DNA of 64,000 bases from Burkholderiales bacterium (GCA_024235755.1 JACKLV010000004.1:62001-126000), one strand, 5' to 3'; numbered from the stretch's first letter, positions 25,874-35,201 are shown. The notes: a model not told the origin generated them from the sequence alone. Translations and numbers: made by a program.

Positions 25874-26298
25874 ATGTGTAAGATATTGTCGCCTATTGAC
25901 GGGTCTGAAAACTCGAATAAGGCAGTGAAAAAATGATTGAAATGATGAACTGGTATAAAGCTGTACCCAAGGTTCATTTATTGAATGTTCAATTTTCATT
26001 GGATGGAAATGTGTCTTTATTCATTCCTCAAGGTGATATTGAACAATATCATCGAGAAGAAGGCATGAAATGCTTGCAAAAAGCATCTCAATTACTCGAT
26101 CAGGAACAGATTGCATACAGCTATCATATCACTGTAGGCGATCCTGCCGAGATGATCGAGCAATTTGCGAAAGATTTAAGCTGTGACCTGATAATCATCA
26201 GTGCGCGCGGTCACGGTGTCATCAAAAATCTGTTGCTGGGTTCGGTGGTAAGCAAGGTGATACAGTTATCATCAACAACAGTGCTGCTTGTTAAATAG
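25874..26298 (+). pseudogene. Universal stress protein (UspA family), frameshifted
   Basis: The ATG at 25874 starts MCKILSPIDGSENSNKAV, the typical UspA beginning, but a TGA follows after codon 20 at 25934-25936. One base further the frame continues MIEMMNWYKAVPKVHLLNVQ to 26298, with the ATP-binding tail ISARGHG-x9-GSVVSKVIQLS and VLLVK end intact. Adding one base in the run of six A at 25928-25933 restores a normal protein of about 142 residues. A homopolymer sequencing error cannot be excluded. It follows the broken terC gene by 55 bases. Confidence 0.8.
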
Positions 26299-26319
26299 TG
26301 TAACCATGTGGAGCGATAC

Positions 26320-27084
26320 GTGAGGCTCAGAGTATTAGGATGCAGCGGGGGCATCGGTAGTGATTCAGATACAACATCCTTGTTAATCGATACGGATATT
26401 TTGATCGACGCCGGAACAGGCCTAGGAAATTTAAAGCTGGATGAATTGGTTCAAATTGATCATATTTTTGTAACCCACTCTCATTTGGATCATATCGCTT
26501 TTATACCTTTTCTGGTCGATACGGTTGGATTTCTTCGAAAAAAACCAGTTACTGTGTATGCAACTCAGGACACGATTAACATTTTACGGGATCATCTGTT
26601 TAACTGGCTGGTATGGCCAGATTTTACAAAAATTCCAAATGCCGAAGAACCTTACATGCAGTATGAGGTTATTTCTTTGGGTGAAACAATTGATTTAGAT
26701 GGCAGAATGATCACCCCTTTGCCCGCCAATCATGTGGTGCCTGCAGTTGGTTATCAGCTGAATTCAGGCAGGGCTAGTCTGGTTTTCACTGGTGATACAA
26801 CCACTAATGATCCGCTCTGGTCTGTCGTAAATACACTGGGCAATTTGAAATACCTGATTATTGAAGCAGCTTTTTGTGAAGCAAAGCGGGACATTGCCGT
26901 ACGATCAAAGCATCTTTGCCCGAGTCTATTATGCGCTGAACTGGATAAGCTAAAAATAGATGCAGAAATCTACGTTACGCATTTAAAACAGGGTGAAGAC
27001 GAGCTGACAATGCGTGAAATTCAGGCATGTGTTAAAAGATTTAAACCGCGCAGATTGTTGAAAAATCAGATATTTGATTTTTAG
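26320..27084 (+). CDS. Metallo-beta-lactamase-fold hydrolase, class II cyclic-nucleotide phosphodiesterase type
   Basis: 254 residues from GTG at 26320, chosen because GGAG lies six bases upstream and the conserved LRVLGCSGGIG starts there; another GTG at 26308 is open. The metal motif THSHLDH (HxHxDH) is intact, with further ligands likely in ANHVVPAVGY, FTGDTTT and YVTHLKQGE. The sequence around TTSLLIDTDILIDAGTGLG resembles class II cAMP phosphodiesterases. Substrate not proven; cyclic nucleotide is the best guess from family. The next gene, 21 bases on, begins with a GAF domain, which often binds cyclic nucleotides. Confidence 0.8.
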   Translation: MRLRVLGCSGGIGSDSDTTSLLIDTDILIDAGTGLGNLKLDELVQIDHIFVTHSHLDHIAFIPFLVDTVGFLRKKPVTVYATQDTINILRDHLFNWLVWPDFTKIPNAEEPYMQYEVISLGETIDLDGRMITPLPANHVVPAVGYQLNSGRASLVFTGDTTTNDPLWSVVNTLGNLKYLIIEAAFCEAKRDIAVRSKHLCPSLLCAELDKLKIDAEIYVTHLKQGEDELTMREIQACVKRFKPRRLLKNQIFDF

Positions 27085-27105
27085 AGTGTTGTGGAGAGTT
27101 ATTGA

Positions 27106-29484
27106 ATGAATACAATGATCGCAATCAAGCCTGCTGATGGAGAATCCTCCGATATCAGTGATCGCTTAAGCTTTTCAAAAAAACTGCAAACGGTTACTAA
27201 TAAAATACACGCAGCCAGTGATATCGACGAAATTATGCTGGAAGTCAGCAAAGATATCTGTAGTTTATTCAATGCTGACCGACTGACGATTTATACGCTC
27301 AGTGACGATAAGACATTTTTGTCTTCCAAAGTAAAAACCGGTCTCGATTCATTTCAAGATTTGAAGCTGGCAGTGAATGAGCACAGCATCGCAGGATTTG
27401 TTGGATTACGAAAAAAAACCGTCAATATTGAAGATGTATACAATAAGCGCGAATTAAAGTCATTGAATGAAAAATTGACTTTCTTGCAGGACGTTGATAA
27501 GCGAACAGGTTACCGGACAAAGCAAATGCTCGTGGTGCCAATCTTGAATGCAGATGACAATGCGTTGGTCGGTGTCATGCAGGTAATCAATAATAAAGAG
27601 GACAAGCCTTTCTCAACCATGTTCATTGACGGCGCAGAAGAAATTACCCGAACACTGGCCATCGCACTCAAACAACGGCAAAAATCTTTCAAATTGCTCA
27701 AATCGAAGTATGACCACCTGGTGTTGGATGCGGTCATTTCAGCCGGAGAATTCGAACTGGCAACACGGTCGGCACGAAAAAAAGGATGCGATCTTGAAGA
27801 TGTATTAATCGATGAATTTCAAATAGCCATGCCTTCGATCGGTCAAGCATTGGCGTCATTTTTTGATGTGAAGTATGAGCCTTTTAAAGCTGATCGTGTA
27901 AAGCCGATAGATTTGTTGCGTAATCTGAAAAAAGATTATGTGAATACAAATGCGTGGCTGCCGATTGACGACAGCAAGGATGGATTGGTCGTAATGACAC
28001 TGGATCCGGAGCGGATCAAATCGCTCCGTATTGTTAATAATATCTTCCCCAAGTATAAAGTCATTTATACGGTAACAACGAAACGCGAATTCAAGCAGAC
28101 AATTGATCTGTTTTACGGTGGCAGTACAGATGAAATCGATGTCGGCGATATCAACGACATGTTGGTGGGTTTGGAAGACGAAGGTGAAGAATTCCAGGAA
28201 ACTGACGATACCTCCGCTGCGTCGGATAATGAGCTGGTCAAGCTGGTCAATAAGATTATTGTCGATGCATATAAAATGGGTGTTTCAGATATCCACGTTG
28301 AACCTTATCCAGGTAAGGAGAAAACCAAAATACGGTTTCGCAAGGATGGATCGTTAATGCCTTACATAGAAATTCCCGCCAGTTTGCGCAATCCTTTGGT
28401 CACTCGTATCAAAATTATGTGCGATTTGGATATCTCCGAGAAGCGCCGACCGCAGGATGGAAAAATCAAGTTCAAAAAATTTGCTCCCTTGGATATTGAG
28501 CTCAGGGTGGCAACCATACCCTCGGCTGGTGGACTCGAAGATATTGTGATGCGAATCTTGGCTGCAGGAGAACCGATACCGCTCGATAACATGGGTTTCA
28601 CAGCACATAATCTGAACGAATTGAAAAATATTATCAGTAAGCCATATGGTCTGTTTTTTGTTTGTGGACCGACAGGTTCCGGTAAGACGACGACCTTGCA
28701 TTCTATTTTGAAACACCTTAACCGGGCGGAAACCAAAATCTGGACAGCGGAGGATCCTGTCGAAATTACTCAGAAAGGTTTGCGTCAGGTGCAAATGAAT
28801 GTCAAGGCGGGTTTGACATTCCCGGTTGTTATGAAATCTTTTTTACGTGCTGACCCGGATATTATTATGGTTGGTGAGATGCGTGACAAGGAAACCACCA
28901 GTATCGGTATTGAAGCTTCATTGACCGGCCATCTGGTGTTCGCAACGCTGCATACCAACAGCGCGCCCGAATCTGTCATCCGTCTGCTCGATATGGGCAT
29001 GGATCCGTTTAATTTTGCCGATGCGCTGCTTGGTGTTCTAGCGCAACGTCTGGCTAAACGTTTATGCAAAAACTGTAAGGAATCCTATACAGCCAGTGAG
29101 CGAGAAATACAGTTGTTGCTGGCTGAATACTGTGAGGAATTAAGACATATTGATCATTTCAAAGCAGATGTTGATAAAGCCTACGAAGAAATTCTAAAAA
29201 ACTGGAAGAAGCAATATGGTGACGAGCAAGGTCAGATCACCTTTTATAAATCAGTGGGCTGCGACGAGTGTGCAGGAACTGGTTACCGTGGACGTGTTGG
29301 TCTGCATGAACTGTTGACGGCTTCGGATGCACTGAAAAAAAATATTCAGGAGAGGGCGAGGGTTGCAGAGATGCTGGTTACTGCATTGAGTGAGGGCATG
29401 CGAACGCTGAAACAGGACGGGATAGAAAAAGTGCTGCAGGGTATTACCGATATTCATCAGGTCAGGCTTGTTTGTATCAAGTAG
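27106..29484 (+). CDS. GAF domain fused to GspE/PilB-type secretion or pilus assembly ATPase
   Basis: 792 residues. A GAF domain spans about 35-190 (IMLEVSKDICSLFNADRLTIY...GVMQVINNK), followed by a GspE/MshEN-like N-terminal region (about 215-345) and the ATPase core: Walker A at 521-529 (GPTGSGKTT), Asp box and Walker B (IIMVGEMRDKETT), His box, and a tetracysteine zinc element (CKNC, then CDEC) with an unusually long, charged insert of about 60 residues between the pairs. Hexameric motor for type II secretion or type IV pili. No other secretion genes flank it. The GAF part implies a signal input. GGAGAG precedes the ATG. Confidence 0.9.
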   Translation: MNTMIAIKPADGESSDISDRLSFSKKLQTVTNKIHAASDIDEIMLEVSKDICSLFNADRLTIYTLSDDKTFLSSKVKTGLDSFQDLKLAVNEHSIAGFVGLRKKTVNIEDVYNKRELKSLNEKLTFLQDVDKRTGYRTKQMLVVPILNADDNALVGVMQVINNKEDKPFSTMFIDGAEEITRTLAIALKQRQKSFKLLKSKYDHLVLDAVISAGEFELATRSARKKGCDLEDVLIDEFQIAMPSIGQALASFFDVKYEPFKADRVKPIDLLRNLKKDYVNTNAWLPIDDSKDGLVVMTLDPERIKSLRIVNNIFPKYKVIYTVTTKREFKQTIDLFYGGSTDEIDVGDINDMLVGLEDEGEEFQETDDTSAASDNELVKLVNKIIVDAYKMGVSDIHVEPYPGKEKTKIRFRKDGSLMPYIEIPASLRNPLVTRIKIMCDLDISEKRRPQDGKIKFKKFAPLDIELRVATIPSAGGLEDIVMRILAAGEPIPLDNMGFTAHNLNELKNIISKPYGLFFVCGPTGSGKTTTLHSILKHLNRAETKIWTAEDPVEITQKGLRQVQMNVKAGLTFPVVMKSFLRADPDIIMVGEMRDKETTSIGIEASLTGHLVFATLHTNSAPESVIRLLDMGMDPFNFADALLGVLAQRLAKRLCKNCKESYTASEREIQLLLAEYCEELRHIDHFKADVDKAYEEILKNWKKQYGDEQGQITFYKSVGCDECAGTGYRGRVGLHELLTASDALKKNIQERARVAEMLVTALSEGMRTLKQDGIEKVLQGITDIHQVRLVCIK

Positions 29485-29587
29485 ACTTGTATGAGTCATA
29501 ATTTGTACTGTCGTTTTTTCCGGCTGGAAAGAATCTGATATGATTGGGTTGGACTTTAACTGCCAATTACCTATTCAAAGATACGAC

Positions 29588-30091
29588 ATGACAACGAAAA
29601 AAAACAACACGTATATTGTTTTCCTGGCAGCACTGATTCTTGGACTAACAATCACGAGTGTGTCGAAAGCTGCGCAACAACTGGATATTCGTCCGCATGA
29701 AACTGCTGATGAGTGTAACCCCGATATTTCCCAGATCAGAGTGACAGTCAATGGTGTCAGCTTTGGCGGTATGCTGACCGTTGGTTTGTATGATGATCCG
29801 AATCATTTTTTATTCAGGCATGGACGTAAACGTCATGTCCGGATACCGGCAACCGATGAGCAGCATACTGTCTGTATTAATCTGGATCAACACGGCACAT
29901 ACGCTGTCGCGGCTTATCATGACAAGGATGCAGATCGTAAATTAAAACGCCAAAGCAATTTCCTGCCGGGTGAGCCTTTCGGTTTATCGAATAATCCGAA
30001 ACCGGTCATGGGGCTTCCGAAATTCAGCGATTCTGCGTTTATGACGAAAGGATTGGGCGCAGATATCATCATCAACTTGCGTCAACCCTGA
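29588..30091 (+). CDS. Exported DUF2141 protein
   Basis: 167 residues from the ATG at 29588, which gives a clean signal peptide (TYIVFLAALILGLTITSVSKA); the frame is open 16 codons further up but those are polar and out of place. The DUF2141 signature is seen in YAVAAYHDKDADRKLK...GEPFGLSNNPKP. A pair of cysteines (in DECNPD and HTVCINL) could form a disulphide in the periplasm. The family is of unknown function, with a small beta-sandwich fold expected. It lies between the ATPase and a membrane hydrolase gene, 110 bases from the latter. Confidence 0.85.
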   Translation: MTTKKNNTYIVFLAALILGLTITSVSKAAQQLDIRPHETADECNPDISQIRVTVNGVSFGGMLTVGLYDDPNHFLFRHGRKRHVRIPATDEQHTVCINLDQHGTYAVAAYHDKDADRKLKRQSNFLPGEPFGLSNNPKPVMGLPKFSDSAFMTKGLGADIIINLRQP

Positions 30092-30201
30092 TTCAATCGA
30101 CTTCAGCGTGTTTGGATTATGCAATACAGCGTGACTGTGATGGAGACTTCATGATTCTAAATTGTGATCGTTAATCTGGCTGTTTTTTCAGAAAATAGCT
30201 G

Positions 30202-31026
30202 ATGAAAGTCATGTTCAATTTGCTAATTGTGCTTGGGTGCGGGTACGGTATAGTTATCTTACTGATTTTTTTTCTGCAATCACATCTGATTTATTTTCCA
30301 CATATTGGACGGGAAATTATTGCCACACCCGGCCAGATTGGATTGAACTATGAGAGTGTAGAAATCAACACCAAAGATGGTGAAACGCTGCAGGGCTGGT
30401 TTGTTCTAGCTCCAGATGCATTGGGGACCGTGCTGTTTCTGCACGGTAATGCAGGCAATATTTCGCACCGACTTGAATATTTATCCATGTTCCATGCCCT
30501 TAGGCTGAACATATTGATTTTCGACTATCGGGGGTATGGTCAGAGCAGTGGTACGCCTTCAGAAGTTGGCACGTATGTCGATGCCGATGCAGCGTGGCTA
30601 TATCTAACTGACATGAGAGGAATAGAACCGGGCAAAGTTGTGTTGTTTGGAGAATCGCTAGGCGGTGCCATTGCTGCCCGGTTGGCTGCGTATTATAGTC
30701 CGGCGATACTGGTGCTTGCATCCACTTTTACGTCTGTACCTGAACTGGCGGAAACAATTTATCCTTTTTTACCGGTACGCTGGATTGCCCGTTTTGACTA
30801 TAACACACTGGAATATCTGAAATCTGTCACATGTCCGGTGTTTGTGACACATAGTCCCGATGATGAAATTGTGCCATTTTCACATGGTCAGCGGTTATTC
30901 CATGTCGCGGCTGAACCCAAGCAATTTTTAACTTTGTCAGATGGCCACAATGAGGGTTTTATCGCGATGCGTGATGAATGGATTGATGTTCTGAAAACTT
31001 TTATTCACAATCATTTGAAACCATAA
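30202..31026 (+). CDS. Membrane-anchored alpha/beta hydrolase (BEM46/ABHD13-like)
   Basis: 274 residues. One N-terminal helix (about 5-27) anchors the protein; the hydrolase domain probably faces the periplasm. Motifs: HGNAGNISHRLEYL (oxyanion region, 81-94), DYRGYGQSSGTPSE, nucleophile Ser152 in GESLGG, acid in SPDDEIVPF, and histidine in DGHNEGF. The complete triad indicates an active serine hydrolase. Substrate unknown. Between the DUF2141 gene and apaH; the 200-base gap before apaH suggests separate transcription. Confidence 0.88.
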   Translation: MKVMFNLLIVLGCGYGIVILLIFFLQSHLIYFPHIGREIIATPGQIGLNYESVEINTKDGETLQGWFVLAPDALGTVLFLHGNAGNISHRLEYLSMFHALRLNILIFDYRGYGQSSGTPSEVGTYVDADAAWLYLTDMRGIEPGKVVLFGESLGGAIAARLAAYYSPAILVLASTFTSVPELAETIYPFLPVRWIARFDYNTLEYLKSVTCPVFVTHSPDDEIVPFSHGQRLFHVAAEPKQFLTLSDGHNEGFIAMRDEWIDVLKTFIHNHLKP

Positions 31027-31227
31027 ATACAGTTTTGTATTGTAAGAATGATTTAGTCTTAACTGTGGTCGCTGTTTCTATCAATCCAATTGTGTCTGGT
31101 CGGTGTATGTAAACTGGATGGCATTTTAATCAATGCGTTCTTGCAAAAAATCAAAAATCCTATGACAGGATTGGAATGCGGAAAAATTTAATAATCAACC
31201 GTCCGTTTTAGATGTTGAACAAACAAT

Positions 31228-32046
31228 ATGGCTACCTACGCAATCGGTGACATTCAGGGTTGTAATTCGGCACTTATGAAAATGCTCGATTTGATTGATT
31301 TTGATCCGGGATGTGACCGGTTGTGGCTGGTTGGTGATATTGTCAATCGCGGCCCGCAGTCACTGGAAACGTTGCGTTTTGTCAAACAGGCGGGTGATGC
31401 GGTGATCACGGTTTTGGGGAATCACGATTTGCATTTGCTAATGGTTGACGCCGGTATTGCACGTTGCAACACGGGCGATACCATTCAGTCGATTTTGAAT
31501 GCGCCGGACCGTGACGAATTGTTGCATTGGTTGCGGCATCAGCGTTTGTTTTATGTTGAAGGCGATTATGCAATGGTTCATGCCGGTTTGCTCCCTGATT
31601 GGTCTGTTGCGAAAGCAGCTCAGCTGGCTCGGGAAGTCGAAACGGCTTTGCGCCAGGATGACTATCCATATGTTTTTGCCCAGTTATATGGTAACGAGCC
31701 TGATTACTGGTGTGACGACTTGACCGGTGCTGAACGTTTGCGCGTCATTATCAATGCAATGACACGTATGCGGGTATGCGGGCTCAATGGGCGGATGAAT
31801 TTTTCGTATAAGGGTACCTTGCACGATATACCCGCTGGGTTTTTACCGTGGTTTGAAATGCCTCAGCGCGCGAGCCGGGACTATAAGATTGTCTGCGGTC
31901 ACTGGTCAGCTCTGGGATTACATGTGTCGGGCTCTGTGGCGTCGCTTGACAGCGGTTGTGTGTGGAATGGATGGCTGTCCGCTATGCGTTTGGAAGATAA
32001 GAGGGTTTTTCAGATTCGTTGTGATAAGCAGGCTGAGACAAACTAA
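31228..32046 (+). CDS. apaH: Symmetrical bis(5'-nucleosyl)-tetraphosphatase (Ap4A hydrolase)
   Basis: 272 residues. Calcineurin-like phosphoesterase hydrolysing Ap4A to two ADP. The metal-binding signature is complete: GDIQGC (DxH replaced by DxQ as usual in ApaH), VGDIVNRGPQS, LGNHDLHLL, and later VHAGLLPDW and CGHWSALG. The last 65 bases overlap the 3' end of the minus-strand acyltransferase gene. Length and motif order are those of a standard enzyme. Confidence 0.96.
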   Translation: MATYAIGDIQGCNSALMKMLDLIDFDPGCDRLWLVGDIVNRGPQSLETLRFVKQAGDAVITVLGNHDLHLLMVDAGIARCNTGDTIQSILNAPDRDELLHWLRHQRLFYVEGDYAMVHAGLLPDWSVAKAAQLAREVETALRQDDYPYVFAQLYGNEPDYWCDDLTGAERLRVIINAMTRMRVCGLNGRMNFSYKGTLHDIPAGFLPWFEMPQRASRDYKIVCGHWSALGLHVSGSVASLDSGCVWNGWLSAMRLEDKRVFQIRCDKQAETN

Positions 32047-32779
32047 GGTTTATCGCTTCTTCCGACAGACGTGCCAGCTCGCGGCGGTTTTTTTCTGCGC
32101 TGTAAATGGGTTCGTTGCAGTTTAATACCGCTTCAATACGAGGTTGGTGCAAAATTTTACGCAGTGATGCTACAAGTGAAATATTGGTATAGGCGGCATC
32201 GCTGCATAAGCTGCCGGCAGCATCAAGATAACGTATTGCAACAGGATATAGCATGGCCTCGGTATTGACGGCGGATTGCAGCAGTGATGCATGAAAATGC
32301 AGTGTCTGCGTGCCGTCGCTGGTACCGCCTTCGGGAAAAATGCATACACGCTCGCCCGTAGTTAACACATTGCCGATTTCTTGATTGATGCGCATAGTAT
32401 CACTTCGTTTTGCACGCTCAATGAAAAGCGTGCCCACTCTTCGGCATAAAAAACCGATAACCGGCCAGCTGCGGATTTCAGATTTGGCGACAAACTGCGT
32501 CGGACAAACCGCCATGACTGTACAGATGTCCAGCCAGGAAACATGATTGGCAATCAAAAGCGCGCGCTGATGGTTTCGGTCCGGAAAGCTGCCGGTATAG
32601 TATGTTGTGATATTCAGGGACTTCAGCATGCCTTTTGCCCAGTTTTTCATCATGCGCTGTTGTGTGGAGCGGGAACAATATGGATAAACGATGGATTGCA
32701 AAATACCCGATACAACCTGAAATAATAGGCGGGCTAAACGGATGAAGCGAACAACAAATGGCGTGGTTTTTTCTTTCAT
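31982..32779 (-). CDS. plsC: 1-acyl-sn-glycerol-3-phosphate acyltransferase (PlsC family)
   Basis: 265 residues. Transfers an acyl chain to lysophosphatidic acid at the inner membrane. The NHVSWLD segment is the catalytic HX4D motif, FPEGGTSDG is the substrate-phosphate motif, and a hydrophobic N-terminal segment (about 10-32) fits membrane attachment. The last 21 codons lie opposite the end of apaH; family similarity ends before that part, so the tail may be a late extension created by stop-codon loss. It is a plausible paralogue used for ornithine lipids or trimming, but PlsC is the simplest reading. Confidence 0.88.
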   Translation of the reverse strand: MKEKTTPFVVRFIRLARLLFQVVSGILQSIVYPYCSRSTQQRMMKNWAKGMLKSLNITTYYTGSFPDRNHQRALLIANHVSWLDICTVMAVCPTQFVAKSEIRSWPVIGFLCRRVGTLFIERAKRSDTMRINQEIGNVLTTGERVCIFPEGGTSDGTQTLHFHASLLQSAVNTEAMLYPVAIRYLDAAGSLCSDAAYTNISLVASLRKILHQPRIEAVLNCNEPIYSAEKNRRELARLSEEAINLSLSQPAYHNESEKPSYLPNA

Positions 32780-32930
32780 TTTTTTACAACTTTGAAAGCA
32801 ATGACACGATTTTACCTTGATCAGTTTGAAAATTAAAAAACTTTTGTGCCGCTAAAGATTGACGGCTGTTTCTTGATTACACTTTATGTAATAATTTGGG
32901 GTTGAGATTAAAAAATTAATTACGTCCTGT

Positions 32931-34349
32931 ATGATGCAAACGCTATACGACAAACTTTGGAATCAACATCTTGTCCACACCGAGTCAAACGATGCCGACA
33001 GCATGGCGCTGCTTTACATCGACCGCCACTTAATACATGAAGTTACCAGCCCACAAGCGTTCGAAAGCTTGAAATTGGCCGGACGTAAGCCTTGGCGTGT
33101 GAATTCGATTCTGGCTGTGGCGGATCATAATGTGCCGACAACTGATCGTGACCGGGGAATTAATGATCCCGTGTCTCGTCTTCAGGTCGATACGCTGGAT
33201 AAAAATTGTGACGAACTAGGTATTACCGAGTTCAAAATGCAAGATACGCGTCAGGGTATCGTGCATGTAATCGGACCCGAACAGGGTGCTACCTTGCCGG
33301 GCATGACTGTCGTCTGTGGAGATTCGCATACCAGTACGCATGGCGCGTTTGGTTGTCTTGCGTTTGGCATTGGTACTTCAGAAGTCGAACATGTGCTCGC
33401 CACGCAATGCCTGCTGACAAAAAAATCAAAAACCATGCGTATCGCCGTCGAAGGCAAGCTTGGATTGGGTGTGACTGCCAAGGATATTGCACTAGCGGTA
33501 ATTGGCAAGATAGGAACGGCAGGAGGAACTGGTTATGCCATTGAATTCGCCGGTAATGCGATTCAGTCGTTGTCTATGGAAGGACGCATGACGCTGTGTA
33601 ATATGGCTATCGAAGCCGGTGCGCGTGCCGGGATGATCGCGGTCGACAATACAACAATAGAATATATCAAGGGGAGGCCGTTTGCGCCGCAAGGGGATTT
33701 ATGGGAACAAGCTGTAGCTTCCTGGCGAACGTTACACAGCGATGCGGATGCGGTATTTGATAAATCAGTATTTTTGGATGCTGCCAGTATCCGACCCCAG
33801 GTTACCTGGGGCACCTCGCCTGAAATGGTGACTACGGTTGACGATTGTGTGCCTGATCCGGCGATTGTTGCGGATCACGTGAAACGACAGGATTGGGAAC
33901 AGGCGCTAAAGTACATGGGTCTGCAACCCAATACGCCGATTCAGTCGATTGCTCTTGATAAGATCTTTATCGGTTCATGTACAAATTCGCGTATTGAGGA
34001 TTTGCGCGCCGCAGCCGAGGTGGTCAAAGGTAAGCATATCGCTACGACCATTAAGCTAGCACTTGTCGTGCCCGGTTCCGGGTTGGTTAAGCAGCAGGCC
34101 GAGCAAGAAGGGCTTGATAAAATCTTTACGGCAGCAGGGTTCGAATGGCGCGAACCGGGCTGTTCAATGTGCCTGGCCATGAATGATGACCGGTTATCAA
34201 AAGGTGAGCGTTGCGCGTCAACATCCAATCGTAATTTTGAAGGCAGGCAAGGGCCTGGCGGCCGTACACATCTGGTTAGCCCTGCGATGGCGGCTGCGGC
34301 TGCTGTAGCGGGTCATTTCGTAGATGTAAGCAAGCTCGGCGCATCCTGA
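32931..34349 (+). CDS. leuC: 3-isopropylmalate dehydratase large subunit
   Basis: 472 residues. With LeuD it isomerises 2- to 3-isopropylmalate in leucine synthesis. The [4Fe-4S] cluster ligands are Cys350 (GSCTNSR) and Cys411/Cys414 (CSMC); substrate-binding segments VCGDSHTSTHGAFG and SNRNFEGRQGPGGRTHLVSP are intact. Two adjacent ATG codons (32931, 32934) both could start. First gene of leuC-entericidin-leuD-leuB-asd. Confidence 0.97.
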   Translation: MMQTLYDKLWNQHLVHTESNDADSMALLYIDRHLIHEVTSPQAFESLKLAGRKPWRVNSILAVADHNVPTTDRDRGINDPVSRLQVDTLDKNCDELGITEFKMQDTRQGIVHVIGPEQGATLPGMTVVCGDSHTSTHGAFGCLAFGIGTSEVEHVLATQCLLTKKSKTMRIAVEGKLGLGVTAKDIALAVIGKIGTAGGTGYAIEFAGNAIQSLSMEGRMTLCNMAIEAGARAGMIAVDNTTIEYIKGRPFAPQGDLWEQAVASWRTLHSDADAVFDKSVFLDAASIRPQVTWGTSPEMVTTVDDCVPDPAIVADHVKRQDWEQALKYMGLQPNTPIQSIALDKIFIGSCTNSRIEDLRAAAEVVKGKHIATTIKLALVVPGSGLVKQQAEQEGLDKIFTAAGFEWREPGCSMCLAMNDDRLSKGERCASTSNRNFEGRQGPGGRTHLVSPAMAAAAAVAGHFVDVSKLGAS

Positions 34350-34408
34350 ATGAGGTATTTGATTATTACTGCAGTTACCATACTTTCTTTCCATTGAAGG
34401 AGAATATC

Positions 34409-34534
34409 ATGAAACTTTTCACAGTTGTCTTTGCATTCATTGCATTATTCGGATTGACGGCCTGCAATACGATGGCTGGTCTTGGTAAGGATATTCAGCA
34501 AGGTGGCGAAGCGTTGGAGCGGACCGCACAGTAA
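34409..34534 (+). CDS. Entericidin-type small lipoprotein
   Basis: 41 residues: MKLFTVVFAFIALFGLTAC is a lipoprotein signal with lipobox LTAC (lipidated Cys19), followed by NTMAGLGKDIQQGGEALERTAQ, the short amphipathic helix typical of entericidins. Perfect AAGGAG upstream at 34397-34402. The mature peptide has only about 23 residues and would sit at the outer membrane. It lies between leuC and leuD, ten bases before the leuD start, a placement I recall from other betaproteobacteria. Role in envelope stress or cell lysis is inferred from enteric relatives only. Confidence 0.85.
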   Translation: MKLFTVVFAFIALFGLTACNTMAGLGKDIQQGGEALERTAQ

Positions 34535-34544
34535 TTATTTAATT

Positions 34545-35183
34545 ATGGAGAAATTTCAAATATTTAAGGGGCTGGTAGCGCCGCTTGATCGTGCCAATGT
34601 CGATACGGATGCAATTATCCCAAAGCAGTTTTTGAAATCAATCAAGCGTACGGGTTTCGGACAAAATCTATTTGATGAGTGGCGGTACTTGGATCATGGC
34701 GAGCCGGGTATAGACACTTCGCAACGACAGCTGAACCCAGATTTTATTCTGAATCAGCCTCGTTATCGGTCTGCCAGTATCTTGCTGGCAAGAGATAATT
34801 TCGGTTGTGGGTCCAGCCGTGAACATGCGCCGTGGGCGCTTCAGGATTATGGATTTAAGGTCATCATTGCTCCCAGTTTTGCAGATATCTTTTTTAATAA
34901 CTGCTTCAAAATCGGCTTGCTCCCTATTGTGCTGGATGGAAAAATTCTGGATCGATTGTTTAGTGAGGTTAGTGCAACGGAGGGTTATGCGTTAACAGTA
35001 GATTTACAAAAACAGATGTTGTTAACTCCAGCTGGAGAACATGTTGCATTTTCAGTTGATGCGTTTCGAAAACATTGTCTGTTAAATGGCCTGGATGACA
35101 TTGGCCTTACGTTACAACACGCAGATAAAATCAGAGAATTTGAACAAAAACGACGTGAACAGCAGCCTTGGTTGTTTGCGTAA
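34545..35183 (+). CDS. leuD: 3-isopropylmalate dehydratase small subunit
   Basis: 212 residues from the ATG at 34545 (MEKFQIFKGLVAPLDRANVDTD); the longer open frame from 34482 reads through the entericidin gene and is rejected. Conserved NVDTDAIIPKQFLK and FGCGSSREHAPWAL segments are present, the latter binding the substrate. Partner of LeuC. No clear ribosome-binding site, which fits coupling to the entericidin stop ten bases upstream. Confidence 0.96.
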   Translation: MEKFQIFKGLVAPLDRANVDTDAIIPKQFLKSIKRTGFGQNLFDEWRYLDHGEPGIDTSQRQLNPDFILNQPRYRSASILLARDNFGCGSSREHAPWALQDYGFKVIIAPSFADIFFNNCFKIGLLPIVLDGKILDRLFSEVSATEGYALTVDLQKQMLLTPAGEHVAFSVDAFRKHCLLNGLDDIGLTLQHADKIREFEQKRREQQPWLFA

Positions 35184-35201
35184 AAATAAATTTAGGCGAT
35201 T

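Noticed and set aside
32780..32930. Leucine leader peptide with attenuator before leuC
   Set aside because: No short frame with a run of leucine codons followed by competing hairpins was found.
34482..34544. N-terminal extension of leuD
   Set aside because: It overlaps the entericidin gene in another frame, lacks similarity to LeuD, and an internal ATG at 34545 begins exactly at the conserved start.
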